The notes below the pieces were generated by a model, which saw only the letters and a list, made by a program, of their open reading frames with translations, had not been told where the DNA came from and did not search any database. A stretch of DNA of 64,000 nt from DATKWD01 sp963704815 (GTDB lineage Bacteria > Actinomycetota > Acidimicrobiia > Acidimicrobiales > Salinilacustritrichaceae): the NCBI GenBank assembly GCA_963704815.1, contig CAVPHU010000001.1, positions 186,001 to 250,000 of the forward strand. Direction: 5' to 3'. The position numbers were made by a program, and so were the translations under genes. Positions 16,990 through 25,555 of the stretch are shown here, piece by piece. Numbering within the stretch: the first letter of the stretch is position 1; the number at the start of each line of letters is the position of its first letter.

Positions 16990-17490
16990 ATGCATGCTCG
17001 TAGGACGGTAGGGAGGCTGGCGTTCGCGGTGGCTGCGATCACGGTGGCGGCGGCCGTGTGGGCCTCGCCCGCGCACGCGTTCGACGACGTCGATTTCGTG
17101 AAGATCGACGGCACCCATGTCGACTTCGCCATGAAGTACGGCGCCTACTTCGACAACGAGAGCTATCCCCGAGGTTCGGGCCGGGTGATCTGGGACGAGG
17201 ACGACGACCCGAGGGTCACCGTGCAGGCCATGGGCTACATCGACAACTTCTGGGGTGGGTGCGGCAAGATCCGAGTCCGCTACCGCGACAGCAGCAACCA
17301 GACCCTGCGGACGGTCAACCACTCGGATTGCATCGGCGTGAATGCCGGCTTCCCGCACTATCGCTTCCACGCCTCGTCGGCGTCTCGGGACACGCGGGTG
17401 ACCCGGGTCCAGATCTGTGCCTTCTTCCAGGCGCCGGGAACCTCGGCGTGGGACTCCGAAGGGTGCAAGACGGTGTACCGCAACATCTAG
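16990..17490 (+). CDS. Secreted protein of unknown function
   Basis: 166 aa with a Sec signal peptide: basic start MHARRTVGR, hydrophobic core LAFAVAAITVAAAV, cleavage after SPAHA (about residue 30). The mature part is beta-rich and aromatic with four cysteines (GGCGKI, SDCIG, QICAF, EGCKT), suggesting two disulfides. GAGG-like ribosome site lies about 8 bp before the ATG. No family recognised. Confidence 0.7.
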   Translation: MHARRTVGRLAFAVAAITVAAAVWASPAHAFDDVDFVKIDGTHVDFAMKYGAYFDNESYPRGSGRVIWDEDDDPRVTVQAMGYIDNFWGGCGKIRVRYRDSSNQTLRTVNHSDCIGVNAGFPHYRFHASSASRDTRVTRVQICAFFQAPGTSAWDSEGCKTVYRNI

Positions 17491-17507
17491 GACGGCCGAC
17501 GGCCGTC
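17491..17507. terminator. Possible bidirectional hairpin terminator
   Basis: GACGGCC-GAC-GGCCGTC, a 7-bp perfect stem with a 3-nt loop, between the convergent genes ending at 17490 and 17515. There is no strong T-run on either side, so termination is plausible but not certain. Confidence 0.4.
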
Positions 17508-17514
17508 TGTCGGT

Positions 17515-19512
17515 TCAACCGGGCCGGATCCAGACGTGGTTGTCGTGATAGACCGCGCCGTGTCCCATGTCGGCGTCGCGCTCGGCGACGGTGGCGTTGA
17601 CCGAGGGTCGATCGGCACCCGGCCACCGTCCCTTCGACCCGGTGATGACGCCGGGTCGACTGATGTCGCTCACGACGGCCACGGCATGGAAGGAGCCCCG
17701 GTCGTTGCCGACGTCGACCTCGGTGCCGTCGGCCAGCCCGAGCGTTTCGGCATCTGACGGATGCAGGTGCACCTCTTCGGCGTCGGGCGAACCGAAGGTC
17801 GAGTTGAGGGTCTCGGCCCGTGCCGGTGACACCAGGGCGAAGGGATGGCGCTCGTCGGTCGACGTCGCTTCGGCCGGCGGGACGTAGTGCGGAAGCCGCC
17901 CGTGTCCGTCGCGCTCGGCTGCTGCGGACGCGAACTCGAACCGCCCGCTCTGGGTCGAGAACCGCGCGGCGTGAGGGGCGAACGGCCGGTCGTGGGGAAG
18001 CCGCATCCACCCCCGGCTGCGGAGGTCGTCGAAGTCGACGTCGACCAGGGCGTCGCGGGCCAGTTCCTCGTCGGAGGCGAACAGCGCCGGCTCGGTCAGG
18101 CCGAGCCGGCCGGCCAACCGTCGCAGCATCTCGGTCAGCGGCAGCGCCTCGCCTCGGGGAGCAACCGCGGCCTCGTTCCAGTGCAGATAGAGATGGCCGT
18201 AGGCGGTGAGCAACTCGTGGTGCTCGATCTGCGTGGTGGCCGGCAGCAGGAGGTCGGCGTAGTCGGCGGTGGGGGTCTGGAAGTGATCGGCGACGACGGT
18301 GAAGAGATCGTCCCGCGACAACGCGGCGCGGACCCGATGCTGATCGGGGTTCGAGACCACCGGATTCGCGGCGACGACGAAGAGCGAGCGCACGGGGTCG
18401 GGCTCGTCGAGCAAGGTGTCGGCGAGTCGGGTCATGACGAGGGTTCGCCCGGTTCCCTCGGGTCGTAGGTCGGGGCGCGACAGGCGGGGGCCGTCGATGC
18501 CGAAGTGCATCGAGGTCGAGTAGGCCAACCCGCCGGCGGGTCGATCGTGGTCGCCGGTGATGGCCGGGATGGCGGCGATGACCCGGGCCGCCTGTCCGCC
18601 ACCGGCGTGACGCTGCATGCCCATCGACAGCTTGATGGCGAGCGGGCGATGCTCGACGATGAGGTCGACCAGGCTGGTCACCTCGTGCTCGTCGAGGCCG
18701 CACACCCGAGCGGCGCGTTCCGCATCCCAATCGCGGAGCAGCGACGAGCGGAACTCGTCGAACCCGAGCGTCCGCCCGGCAAGGAACTCGTCGTCGCATC
18801 CGTCGCGGGCGACGAGCTCGGCCATGATGCCGAGCGCCAGTGCGCCGTCGGTGCCCGGTCGCGGAGCGAGGTGGGCGTCGGCTCGACGCGCCGACCTGGT
18901 GCGCACCGGGTCGATGCAGACCACCGGCGCACCCGACGCCTGCGCCTCGGCGACGAAGGGCCAGAGGTGCTGGTGCGAGACCAGGGGGTTGGCGCCCCAG
19001 AGGATGATCAGGCCGGCGTCGGGCAGTTCCTCGGGGTCGAACGTCGCACCGGTGCCCATGGCGTACAGCAGGCCGAGGGTGCCCGCCACCGAACAGATCG
19101 AGACGTGGTGACGGGCGAGGCCGAGGGCGTTGAACAGCCGCTGCCCGCCGGCCTCGCCTTGGAGCAGACCGAGGTTCCCGGTCCCGGAGAAGGGCCAGAT
19201 GGCGTCGCCCCCGGACTCCGCGATGATCTGCTGCCATCGATCGGCCCACTCGTCGATGGCCTCGTCCCAGGAGATGGGTTCGAAGCGGCCTTCGCCCTTG
19301 GCGCCGATGCGGCGCATGGGGTGCAGCACCCGATCGGACCGCGCCGAGTAGTCGAGATAGGGGTTCATCTTGGTGCACAGCCCGCCACGGGTGAACGGGT
19401 GATCCTTGGCGCCCCGCAGCTTGACCGCCTGCCCGTCCTCGACCGTCACCGTCCACGAGCAGCAGTCGGGACAGTCGAGGGGGCAGGCCCCCTTGATCTC
19501 GGTCGTCGCCAC
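17515..19512 (-). CDS. Molybdopterin-dependent oxidoreductase (formate dehydrogenase / MopB type)
   Basis: Catalytic subunit of the bis-MGD oxidoreductase family, 665 aa from a GTG at 19512. The N-terminal 4Fe-4S site (CPLDCPDCCSW ... GGLCTK) is followed by the molybdopterin domains (FSGTGNLGLLQGEAGGQRLF, ILWGANPLVSHQHLWPF) and the C-terminal molydopterin-dinucleotide binding domain (RAETLNSTFG, HPSDAETLGLADGTEV). No iron-sulfur or membrane partner subunit is encoded beside it, so the electron acceptor is unknown. The substrate cannot be named; no selenocysteine context was noticed. Frame continues upstream of the GTG without homology. Confidence 0.85.
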   Translation of the reverse strand: MATTEIKGACPLDCPDCCSWTVTVEDGQAVKLRGAKDHPFTRGGLCTKMNPYLDYSARSDRVLHPMRRIGAKGEGRFEPISWDEAIDEWADRWQQIIAESGGDAIWPFSGTGNLGLLQGEAGGQRLFNALGLARHHVSICSVAGTLGLLYAMGTGATFDPEELPDAGLIILWGANPLVSHQHLWPFVAEAQASGAPVVCIDPVRTRSARRADAHLAPRPGTDGALALGIMAELVARDGCDDEFLAGRTLGFDEFRSSLLRDWDAERAARVCGLDEHEVTSLVDLIVEHRPLAIKLSMGMQRHAGGGQAARVIAAIPAITGDHDRPAGGLAYSTSMHFGIDGPRLSRPDLRPEGTGRTLVMTRLADTLLDEPDPVRSLFVVAANPVVSNPDQHRVRAALSRDDLFTVVADHFQTPTADYADLLLPATTQIEHHELLTAYGHLYLHWNEAAVAPRGEALPLTEMLRRLAGRLGLTEPALFASDEELARDALVDVDFDDLRSRGWMRLPHDRPFAPHAARFSTQSGRFEFASAAAERDGHGRLPHYVPPAEATSTDERHPFALVSPARAETLNSTFGSPDAEEVHLHPSDAETLGLADGTEVDVGNDRGSFHAVAVVSDISRPGVITGSKGRWPGADRPSVNATVAERDADMGHGAVYHDNHVWIRPG

Positions 19513-19636
19513 CCCTCGATCCTCGCAGACGATCGCGGTTCGGCTCAGCGGATTCGGCGGACGCACGAACGCCGCCTCGCGACCTCACTACGGTGTTGGC
19601 GTCATCACTGAGAGAGGTCGAGGTCGGGGGGTTTCG

Positions 19637-19960
19637 GTGGACCTCACAATCCGAGTCGTGGGGTTCGTGCTTCGGGCGCCGTTCTTCGCGATCTGGATCC
19701 TGTGGCTGGCGCTGCTCACCGTCGTCGACGCGCTCATCACCGCCGTCTGGTTCTTCGTCGTGCTCCCGGTCCTGTTCTGCGGCATCAAGGTTCCCGCCAA
19801 GTTCATGGCGGTGGCGTTCAGGAACCGTGGCGGCGAAGACCTCCGGCAAGAGTTCGGGGAGGACGTCGAGAGCTGGAAGGACCAGCTGGGGCGCTTCCCC
19901 GAGCGGGTGAGCTCGCGATGGCCCGACGCCTGGACCTGGTACGTCACCGCGGGCCAATAG
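19637..19960 (+). CDS. Small membrane protein
   Basis: 107 aa from a GTG at 19637. Two adjacent hydrophobic segments (VVGFVLRAPFFAIWILWLALLTVV and LITAVWFFVVLPVLFCGI) form a probable helical hairpin, followed by a charged, Trp-containing cytoplasmic tail. It lies 10 bp before the SRAP gene and may be cotranscribed. No family recognised. Confidence 0.6.
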   Translation: MDLTIRVVGFVLRAPFFAIWILWLALLTVVDALITAVWFFVVLPVLFCGIKVPAKFMAVAFRNRGGEDLRQEFGEDVESWKDQLGRFPERVSSRWPDAWTWYVTAGQ

Positions 19961-19970
19961 CCTCGGCGCC

Positions 19971-20690
19971 ATGTGTGGACGCTTCGTCTCCAGCAGCACG
20001 CCCGACGAGATCGCCGACTACTTCGACGTCGAGCACGTCAGCGAGCGCCTGCAGCCGAACTACAACGTCGCGCCGACCAACGACGTCTACGCCGTCCTCG
20101 AGGACGGGGGCGTGCGGCACCTCGATGCGTTCCACTGGGGCCTGGTGCCGTCCTGGGCGAAGGATCCCGGCATCGGCTCGCGCATGATCAACGCTCGGGC
20201 TGAGACCTTGGCCGAGAAGAACACGTTCAAGAAGCCGTTCGCGACCCGGCGTTGCATGGTCCCCGCCGACGGCTTCTACGAATGGAAGAAGGAGCCGGGC
20301 GTCAAGAAGAAGCAGCCCTATCTCATCTCGCGTCCCGACGGCCGGCCGCTGGCCTTCGCAGGCCTCTGGTCGGTGTGGCGCGGTGGCAAGAAGGACGGCG
20401 AGTGGCAGGACGACGAGCCGCTGCGTTCGTGCACCATCATCACGACGACGCCGAACCAGCCGATGAGCGAGATCCACGATCGGATGCCGGTCATCCTCGC
20501 CGAGAAGGACTGGGCGTCCTGGCTCGACCGAGAGAACGACGACGTGGCGACCCTGGGCAAGCTTCTCGTCCCGGCGCCGAACGAGATCATCCGTATGCAC
20601 CCGGTCGATCCGAAGGTCGGCAACGTGCGCAACAAGGGTCCCGAACTGGTCGATCCCTACGACCCCGACGAGGGCAAGCTCGCGCTGTAG
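19971..20690 (+). CDS. SRAP domain protein (YedK/HMCES family)
   Basis: Predicted to form a DNA-protein crosslink with abasic sites in single-stranded DNA, shielding them. Invariant Cys2 (MCGRF), the NYNVAPTN motif, NARAET with the active-site Glu, DGFYEWKK and the histidine in IHDRMPVIL are all present. Length (239 aa) is usual. Gene stop is 1 bp from the stop of the convergent HIT gene. Confidence 0.95.
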   Translation: MCGRFVSSSTPDEIADYFDVEHVSERLQPNYNVAPTNDVYAVLEDGGVRHLDAFHWGLVPSWAKDPGIGSRMINARAETLAEKNTFKKPFATRRCMVPADGFYEWKKEPGVKKKQPYLISRPDGRPLAFAGLWSVWRGGKKDGEWQDDEPLRSCTIITTTPNQPMSEIHDRMPVILAEKDWASWLDRENDDVATLGKLLVPAPNEIIRMHPVDPKVGNVRNKGPELVDPYDPDEGKLAL

Positions 20691-20691
20691 G

Positions 20692-21132
20692 TCATTCCTC
20701 GTCGGTCCCGTCGGGGACGACCCCGTCGTGACCATCGGCGCGCAGCCCGGACCGGATCTGTTCGGCGATGTCGTCGAGATGAGCGGGGTCGGGGGAGTGG
20801 TCGGCGTTGGCGAAGTCGAGTTGCGCCAGGGACCGGAACGGAATCAGGTGGACGTGGGTGTGCGGAACCTCCTCGCCCACCACCATGATCCCAACCTTCA
20901 ACGGCTCGAACGTGCGCTGCAGCACCCGGCCGATGTGCTGGGACACCACCATGAGGTGGGTTGCGTCGTCGGGTTCGAGGTCGATCCAGTGGTCGACTTC
21001 TGCGATGGGGACCACGAGCACGTGGCCGTCGGCGAGCGGGGCGATGGTGAGGAACGCAACCGCCCGTTCGTCCCGCCAGACGAACCGGCCGGGGATGTCG
21101 CCGTTGATGATCTTGGTGAAGAGGGTGGCCAT
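20692..21132 (-). CDS. HIT family hydrolase
   Basis: Histidine-triad nucleotide hydrolase/transferase, 146 aa from the ATG at 21132. Core FTKIINGDIPGRFVWRDERAVAF and the catalytic triad motif HTHVHLI are present. Members hydrolyse adenosine phosphoramidates or dinucleoside polyphosphates. The 13-bp spacing from the upstream SDR gene on the same strand suggests a two-gene operon. The last 25 residues form an acidic tail. Confidence 0.92.
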   Translation of the reverse strand: MATLFTKIINGDIPGRFVWRDERAVAFLTIAPLADGHVLVVPIAEVDHWIDLEPDDATHLMVVSQHIGRVLQRTFEPLKVGIMVVGEEVPHTHVHLIPFRSLAQLDFANADHSPDPAHLDDIAEQIRSGLRADGHDGVVPDGTDEE

Positions 21133-21145
21133 GGGTGCTCCCGGG

Positions 21146-21946
21146 TCAGATGCTGAACCCACCCGTGATGGGCAGGATGTCGCCGAAGTGGTAGCTCGCC
21201 CGGTCGCTCGCGAGGTAGGCGACCAACTGGGCCACCTCCTCGGCCGTCCCGAACCGGTTGGACGCCACGTTGCCGAGGATGAGGGGCTTGAAGTCACCGA
21301 GCGGATCGAGGAGCGGCGTGTCGATGAAGCCGGGCGCCACGGCGTTCACGCGGATCCCGTGCCCGGCGACCTCGACACCAACCGACTTCGTGAATCCGAC
21401 GACGGCGTGCTTCGCCGCGGCGTACTCGGCGTTCATGGCCCCGCCGCGGAACCCGTAGATCGAGGCCAGGTTCACGATGGCACCCGACCGGGCCGGTTCC
21501 ATGTGGCGAAGTGCGGCGCGGGTGCCGTGAAAGGTCCCGTAGAGATGGATCTTGATCATCCGGTCCCACTCGTCGTCGCTCAACGTCGAGGTGGCACGAA
21601 TCGGCTCGGGCTCGCGTCCTTTCATGGTCGCGACCTGGGCGTCGATCACCCGCTGGTTCACGTCGGGCCGGCCCAGCACGATTCCGGCGTTGTTGACCAG
21701 CACGTCGATCCGTCCGGTCGTCGCCACCATCGTGTCGACGGCAGCGTCGAAGGCGGCGGCGTCGCTCACATCGAAGGGAACGCTGGTCCCGCCGATCTCG
21801 CCGGCCACCGACGAGGCACCGTCCGCGTCGATGTCGTTCACCCAGACGGTGAAGCCGTCGGTCGCCAGTTGGCGGGAGATCGCGGCGCCGAGCCCCGACC
21901 CACCTCCGGTCACGAACGCTGCGGGCGCGGCATGGGTCTCAGGCAT
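21146..21946 (-). CDS. Short-chain dehydrogenase/reductase
   Basis: Classical SDR, 266 aa. NAD(P) site VTGGGSGLGAA (about residues 12-22), NNAG motif, catalytic Ser (NLASIYG) and YAAAK (Tyr-Lys). The acidic residue after the second strand (NDID) favours NAD(H). A longer than usual insert lies around residues 95-125 (REPEPIRATSTLSDDEW). Substrate unknown. Transcribed toward the HIT gene. Confidence 0.88.
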   Translation of the reverse strand: MPETHAAPAAFVTGGGSGLGAAISRQLATDGFTVWVNDIDADGASSVAGEIGGTSVPFDVSDAAAFDAAVDTMVATTGRIDVLVNNAGIVLGRPDVNQRVIDAQVATMKGREPEPIRATSTLSDDEWDRMIKIHLYGTFHGTRAALRHMEPARSGAIVNLASIYGFRGGAMNAEYAAAKHAVVGFTKSVGVEVAGHGIRVNAVAPGFIDTPLLDPLGDFKPLILGNVASNRFGTAEEVAQLVAYLASDRASYHFGDILPITGGFSI

Positions 21947-21972
21947 CGACTGGATCGTAGGCTCTGGAGACG

Positions 21973-22596
21973 ATGCCCGACTCCGACGCGGTGGCCCATG
22001 CGTATGCGGCCGATCTCGACGAGGCCGCCAAGCTGGCTCGCATCTGGACGGTGCCGAACGTCATCTCGTTCCTCCGGTTGCTGTGCCTTCCGCTGTTCGT
22101 CTACGTGCTGCTGGTCCAGGAGAATCGTGCGGCGGCGGCCTGGCTGCTCGTGGCCATCGGAGCGACCGACTGGGTCGACGGCTACATCGCCCGCAACTAC
22201 GACCAGGTCACCACGCTCGGCAAGGTCCTCGACCCGGTCGCCGACCGGCTGCTCTTCTTCGTCGGAGTCGGCGCCATCCTGATCGACGGCTCGATCCCGG
22301 TGTGGTTCGCGGTCGCCATCCTCGTGCGCGAGGTCCTCGTGTCGATTGGAACGGTGGGTCTGGCCGCGTTGGGCGCCCGTCGCATCGACGTGACGTGGGT
22401 CGGGAAGACGGGCACGTTCCTGCTGATGGCCGCCGTCCCGCTGTTCCTCGCAGGGGAGAGCACGCTCAGCTGGGCACCGGCGGCCCGGGTGCTCGCCTAT
22501 GCCCTCGGCATCCCCGGTCTGGTGTGTTCCTACTGGGCCGCATTGCGCTACATCCCCATGGGCCGTCAGGCTCTGAGGGAAGGGAGAGCTGTATGA
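21973..22596 (+). CDS. pgsA: CDP-diacylglycerol--glycerol-3-phosphate 3-phosphatidyltransferase-type enzyme
   Basis: CDP-alcohol phosphatidyltransferase of the membrane, 207 aa, with the signature D-x2-D-G-x2-A-R-x8-G-x3-D-x3-D read as DWVDGYIARN...GKVLDPVADR. About six hydrophobic helices. The family makes phosphatidylglycerol phosphate or related lipids; the exact acceptor alcohol is not certain. Its stop overlaps the ATG of the next gene. Confidence 0.85.
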   Translation: MPDSDAVAHAYAADLDEAAKLARIWTVPNVISFLRLLCLPLFVYVLLVQENRAAAAWLLVAIGATDWVDGYIARNYDQVTTLGKVLDPVADRLLFFVGVGAILIDGSIPVWFAVAILVREVLVSIGTVGLAALGARRIDVTWVGKTGTFLLMAAVPLFLAGESTLSWAPAARVLAYALGIPGLVCSYWAALRYIPMGRQALREGRAV

Positions 22597-25085
22597 GCAA
22601 GGCCGTGATCATGGCCGGTGGGGAGGGAACCCGCCTCCGGCCGCTGACCTCGAACGTGCCGAAGCCCATGGTGCCGCTCGTCAATCGCCCGATGATGGAG
22701 CACATCGTGGGGCTCCTGAAGCGACACGGGTTCGACGAGATCGTGGTGACGGTGGCGTTCCTCGCCAACCACATCCGCTCCTACTTCGGCGACGGGAGTG
22801 AGTTCGGAGTGCGGATGGTCTACGCCACCGAGGAGACCCCGCTCGGCACCGCCGGGTCGGTCCGCAACGCCATGGACGAACTCTCCGACGAGCGCTTCCT
22901 GGTCATCTCCGGCGACGTGCTCACCGACATCGACCTCGGTGCGATCGAGCGGTTCCACGTCGAGAAGCAGGCGTTGGCCACGATCGGGCTCGTCGCCGTC
23001 GAAGACCCGCTCGAGTTCGGCATCGTCATCACGCGCGACGACGGCTCGATCGAGCGGTTTCTCGAGAAGCCCACGTGGGGTGAGGTGTTCAGCGACAACA
23101 TCAACACCGGCATCTTCATGCTCGAGCCCGAGATCTTCGACTACATCCCCGCCGGTCGCCCGGTCGACTTCTCGAGCGAGGTGTTCCCGGCGCTGTTGGC
23201 GGACGGAAGGGGCCTGTTCGGCGCGGTCGGGTCGGGCTACTGGGAGGACGTCGGGACCCACGACGCGTATCTCTCGGCCCACAAGGACGTCCTGGACGGG
23301 CGGGTCCACGTCGACATCGACGGGTTCGAGGTGAGCGATGGGGTGTGGCTCGGCGAGGGTGCCCTGGTCGACCCGGACGCGGTCGTCGACGGGCCGGCCG
23401 TGATCGGCGAGAACTGTCGTATCGAGGCCGGAGCCCACCTGAAGCCGTACGCCGTCCTCGGCAACAACGTCCGGGCTCGAACCGGGGCCGAGCTCGACCG
23501 GGTGGTGGTGCAGGACAACGCCTACCTCGGAGAAGGCGTGCGTCTCCGAGGCACCGTGCTCGGCCGTTCGTGCGACCTCCGCAACCACGTCCGGACCGAG
23601 GAGGGAGTCGTCGTCGGCGACGAGTGCTTCATCGGCGACAATGCCTCGCTCGGCGGGGGCGTGAAGGTCTACCCGTTCAAGACCGTCGAGGCGGGCGCAA
23701 CCATCAACTCGTCGATCGTCTGGGAGTCCAAGGGATCGCGAAGCCTGTTCGGGCGTTCGGGTGTGCGGGGACTGGCCAACGTCGACATCACGCCCGAGCT
23801 CGCCACGCGGGTGGCCATGGCCTACGCGACCAGTCTCGAGGGAGGGACGACCGTCATCACCTCGCGCGACTCCTCGCTGTCCGCACGGATGCTCAAGCGA
23901 GCGATGATGGCCGGGCTCAACGCCGCAGGGGTGAACGTGCTCGACCTCGAGGTGGCATCGGTGCCGGTCACCCGATTCGCTGCCCGCCGCACCGACCGGG
24001 TGGGTGCCATCACCGTCCGGCTCGACGAACACGACAACCAGTCGGTCGCCATCAGGATCTTCGACGGCAACGGTGCCGACATCTCCGAGGACGCGCAGCG
24101 CAAGATCGAGCGTCGCTTCGCCCGAGAGGATTTCCGGCGGGTGATCCCAGCCGAGATCGGCGACATCGGCTACCCGCCCCGCGCGCTCGAGTACTACACC
24201 GCAGCGCTCGAGGCCACGGTCGACCTCGACCTGGTGCGCTCGGCCACCTTCAAGCTCGTTGTCGACTATGCGTTCGGATCGACCTCGTTCGTGATGCCCA
24301 CCGTCTTCGCCAAGCTGGATGCCGATGTCCTCGGTGTGAACCCCTACGCATCGACCCGTGGGGTGATGCGGTTCGCACACGACGAGGCGGTGGCCCGGGT
24401 GGGTGACCTGGTCCGGGCCAGCGGGGCGGCGCTGGGTGCGGTGTTCGACCCCGGGGGCGAGCGGTTGACGCTGGTCGACGACCACGGCCACGAGGTGAGC
24501 GGCCGCGACGTGATGTTGGCCCTGCTCACGCTGATCGGTGGCCACGTCGACGGGAAGTCGGTCGCCATCCAGGTCTCCGAGACCGCTGAGGCGGCCAACA
24601 TCATCCGAGCAGCCGGCCTCGAGCCGCAGATCACCAAGACCTCGCCGGCGGCCCTGATGGATGCGGCCACCCACGAAGGTGTCGGATTCGCCGTGAGCTC
24701 CGACGGCGGGGCCATCCTGCCGGGCTTTCTCCCGGCATATGACGCCGCGGCCGGACTGCTGAAGCTGCTCGAACTGCTCGCCCTGGCCCAGGTCCCGCTG
24801 AGCGAGGTGGTCGCCGGGCTTCCTTCGGTCGCGATGGTGAGCGAGCGAGTGGTCACCCCCTGGGAACAGAAGGGGGCGGTGATGCGTGGGCTCGTCGAAC
24901 TGGCCAAGGACCGCCCGGTCGAGTTGATCGACGGGGTGAAGATCCATCACGACGAGGGCTGGGTGCTGGCCCTCCCGGATCCCGAGGAGCCCTTGACCCA
25001 CCTGATCGCCGAGGCGGCCGACGAGCGCACCGCCCGGCGTCTGCTCGACGAGTACGTGCGTCGCATCGGCCAGATGCAGGGCTGA
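22593..25085 (+). CDS. Fused sugar-phosphate nucleotidyltransferase / phosphomannomutase-like protein
   Basis: 830 aa from an ATG overlapping the pgsA stop. Residues 1-230 are a nucleotidyltransferase: MAGGEGTRLRPLTSNVPKPM with the NTP loop, SGDVLTD, and EKPTWGEVFSDNINTGIF. Residues about 245-370 are left-handed beta-helix hexapeptide repeats (VWLGEGALV, VIGENCRIEAGA, LRGTVLGRSCDL). From 375 on lies an alpha-D-phosphohexomutase-like region (SRDSSLSARMLKRAMMAGLNAAG). The mutase part lacks the TxSHNP phosphoserine loop; at its place is TVRLDEHDNQ, so mutase activity is unlikely. Probably makes GDP-mannose or a similar sugar nucleotide. Confidence 0.85.
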   Translation: MSKAVIMAGGEGTRLRPLTSNVPKPMVPLVNRPMMEHIVGLLKRHGFDEIVVTVAFLANHIRSYFGDGSEFGVRMVYATEETPLGTAGSVRNAMDELSDERFLVISGDVLTDIDLGAIERFHVEKQALATIGLVAVEDPLEFGIVITRDDGSIERFLEKPTWGEVFSDNINTGIFMLEPEIFDYIPAGRPVDFSSEVFPALLADGRGLFGAVGSGYWEDVGTHDAYLSAHKDVLDGRVHVDIDGFEVSDGVWLGEGALVDPDAVVDGPAVIGENCRIEAGAHLKPYAVLGNNVRARTGAELDRVVVQDNAYLGEGVRLRGTVLGRSCDLRNHVRTEEGVVVGDECFIGDNASLGGGVKVYPFKTVEAGATINSSIVWESKGSRSLFGRSGVRGLANVDITPELATRVAMAYATSLEGGTTVITSRDSSLSARMLKRAMMAGLNAAGVNVLDLEVASVPVTRFAARRTDRVGAITVRLDEHDNQSVAIRIFDGNGADISEDAQRKIERRFAREDFRRVIPAEIGDIGYPPRALEYYTAALEATVDLDLVRSATFKLVVDYAFGSTSFVMPTVFAKLDADVLGVNPYASTRGVMRFAHDEAVARVGDLVRASGAALGAVFDPGGERLTLVDDHGHEVSGRDVMLALLTLIGGHVDGKSVAIQVSETAEAANIIRAAGLEPQITKTSPAALMDAATHEGVGFAVSSDGGAILPGFLPAYDAAAGLLKLLELLALAQVPLSEVVAGLPSVAMVSERVVTPWEQKGAVMRGLVELAKDRPVELIDGVKIHHDEGWVLALPDPEEPLTHLIAEAADERTARRLLDEYVRRIGQMQG

Positions 25086-25086
25086 A

Positions 25087-25109
25087 CGACCCCGTGTCGG
25101 CGGGGGTCG
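25087..25109. terminator. Possible hairpin after the nucleotidyltransferase gene
   Basis: CGACCCC pairs with GGGGTCG across a 9-nt loop immediately downstream of the stop. No T-run follows, so it may be a stabilising hairpin and not a terminator. Confidence 0.3.
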
Positions 25110-25167
25110 GGCCCTCCGCAGACCTTCATCCTCAAGTCGAGGCTGAGGGCTGGTGTAGCGTTCGCTC

Positions 25168-25548
25168 ATGCACGTGCCTGACGAGCTTCGCTACTCGACC
25201 GATCACGAGTGGGTCCTGGTCCAAGCCGATCGGGCCAAGGTCGGCATCACCGACTACGCGCAGGACGCGTTGGGTGACGTCGTGTTCGTCGAACTGCCCG
25301 AGGTCGGCGCCGAGGTGACCGTCGGAGCATCCTTCGGCGAGATCGAATCGACGAAATCGGTGAGCGATGTCTACGCGCCGCTCAGCGGGAAGGTCGTCGA
25401 GGTGAACACCGACCTCGACGACGGTCCCGAGCGGCTGAACGAGGATCCGTACGGGGAGGGGTGGATCTGTGTGGTCGAGATCACCGATGCGGCTCAGGTC
25501 GACAGCCTCCTCGACGCCGCCGCGTACCGGGCGCTGATCGAGGGCTGA
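25168..25548 (+). CDS. gcvH: Glycine cleavage system H protein
   Basis: Lipoyl carrier shuttling the aminomethyl group between the P, T and L proteins. 126 aa, with the lipoyl-attachment Lys in IESTKSVSDVYAP (about residue 61) and the C-terminal block GEGWICVVEITD. It heads the gcvH-FHA-MerR-DUF151 run found in many actinobacteria and is followed 8 bp later by the FHA gene. Confidence 0.96.
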   Translation: MHVPDELRYSTDHEWVLVQADRAKVGITDYAQDALGDVVFVELPEVGAEVTVGASFGEIESTKSVSDVYAPLSGKVVEVNTDLDDGPERLNEDPYGEGWICVVEITDAAQVDSLLDAAAYRALIEG

Positions 25549-25555
25549 TCCCATC

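Noticed and set aside
17315..19999. 894-aa minus-strand frame overlapping the molybdopterin oxidoreductase
   Set aside because: Arg/Pro-rich translation out of frame with the clear MopB protein; a shadow.
21552..22592. Plus-strand N-terminal extension (about 350 residues) of the nucleotidyltransferase
   Set aside because: It runs antisense through the SDR gene and out of frame through pgsA; the family start MSKAVIMAGGEGTRLRP begins at 22593 with a stop-start overlap.
25086..25167. Glycine riboswitch upstream of gcvH
   Set aside because: The gap is only 82 bp and shows one short hairpin; no tandem aptamer core was recognised.
22566..25169. 867-aa minus-strand open frame opposite the nucleotidyltransferase
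   Set aside because: His/Arg/Gly-rich shadow typical of GC-rich coding DNA; no domain recognised.
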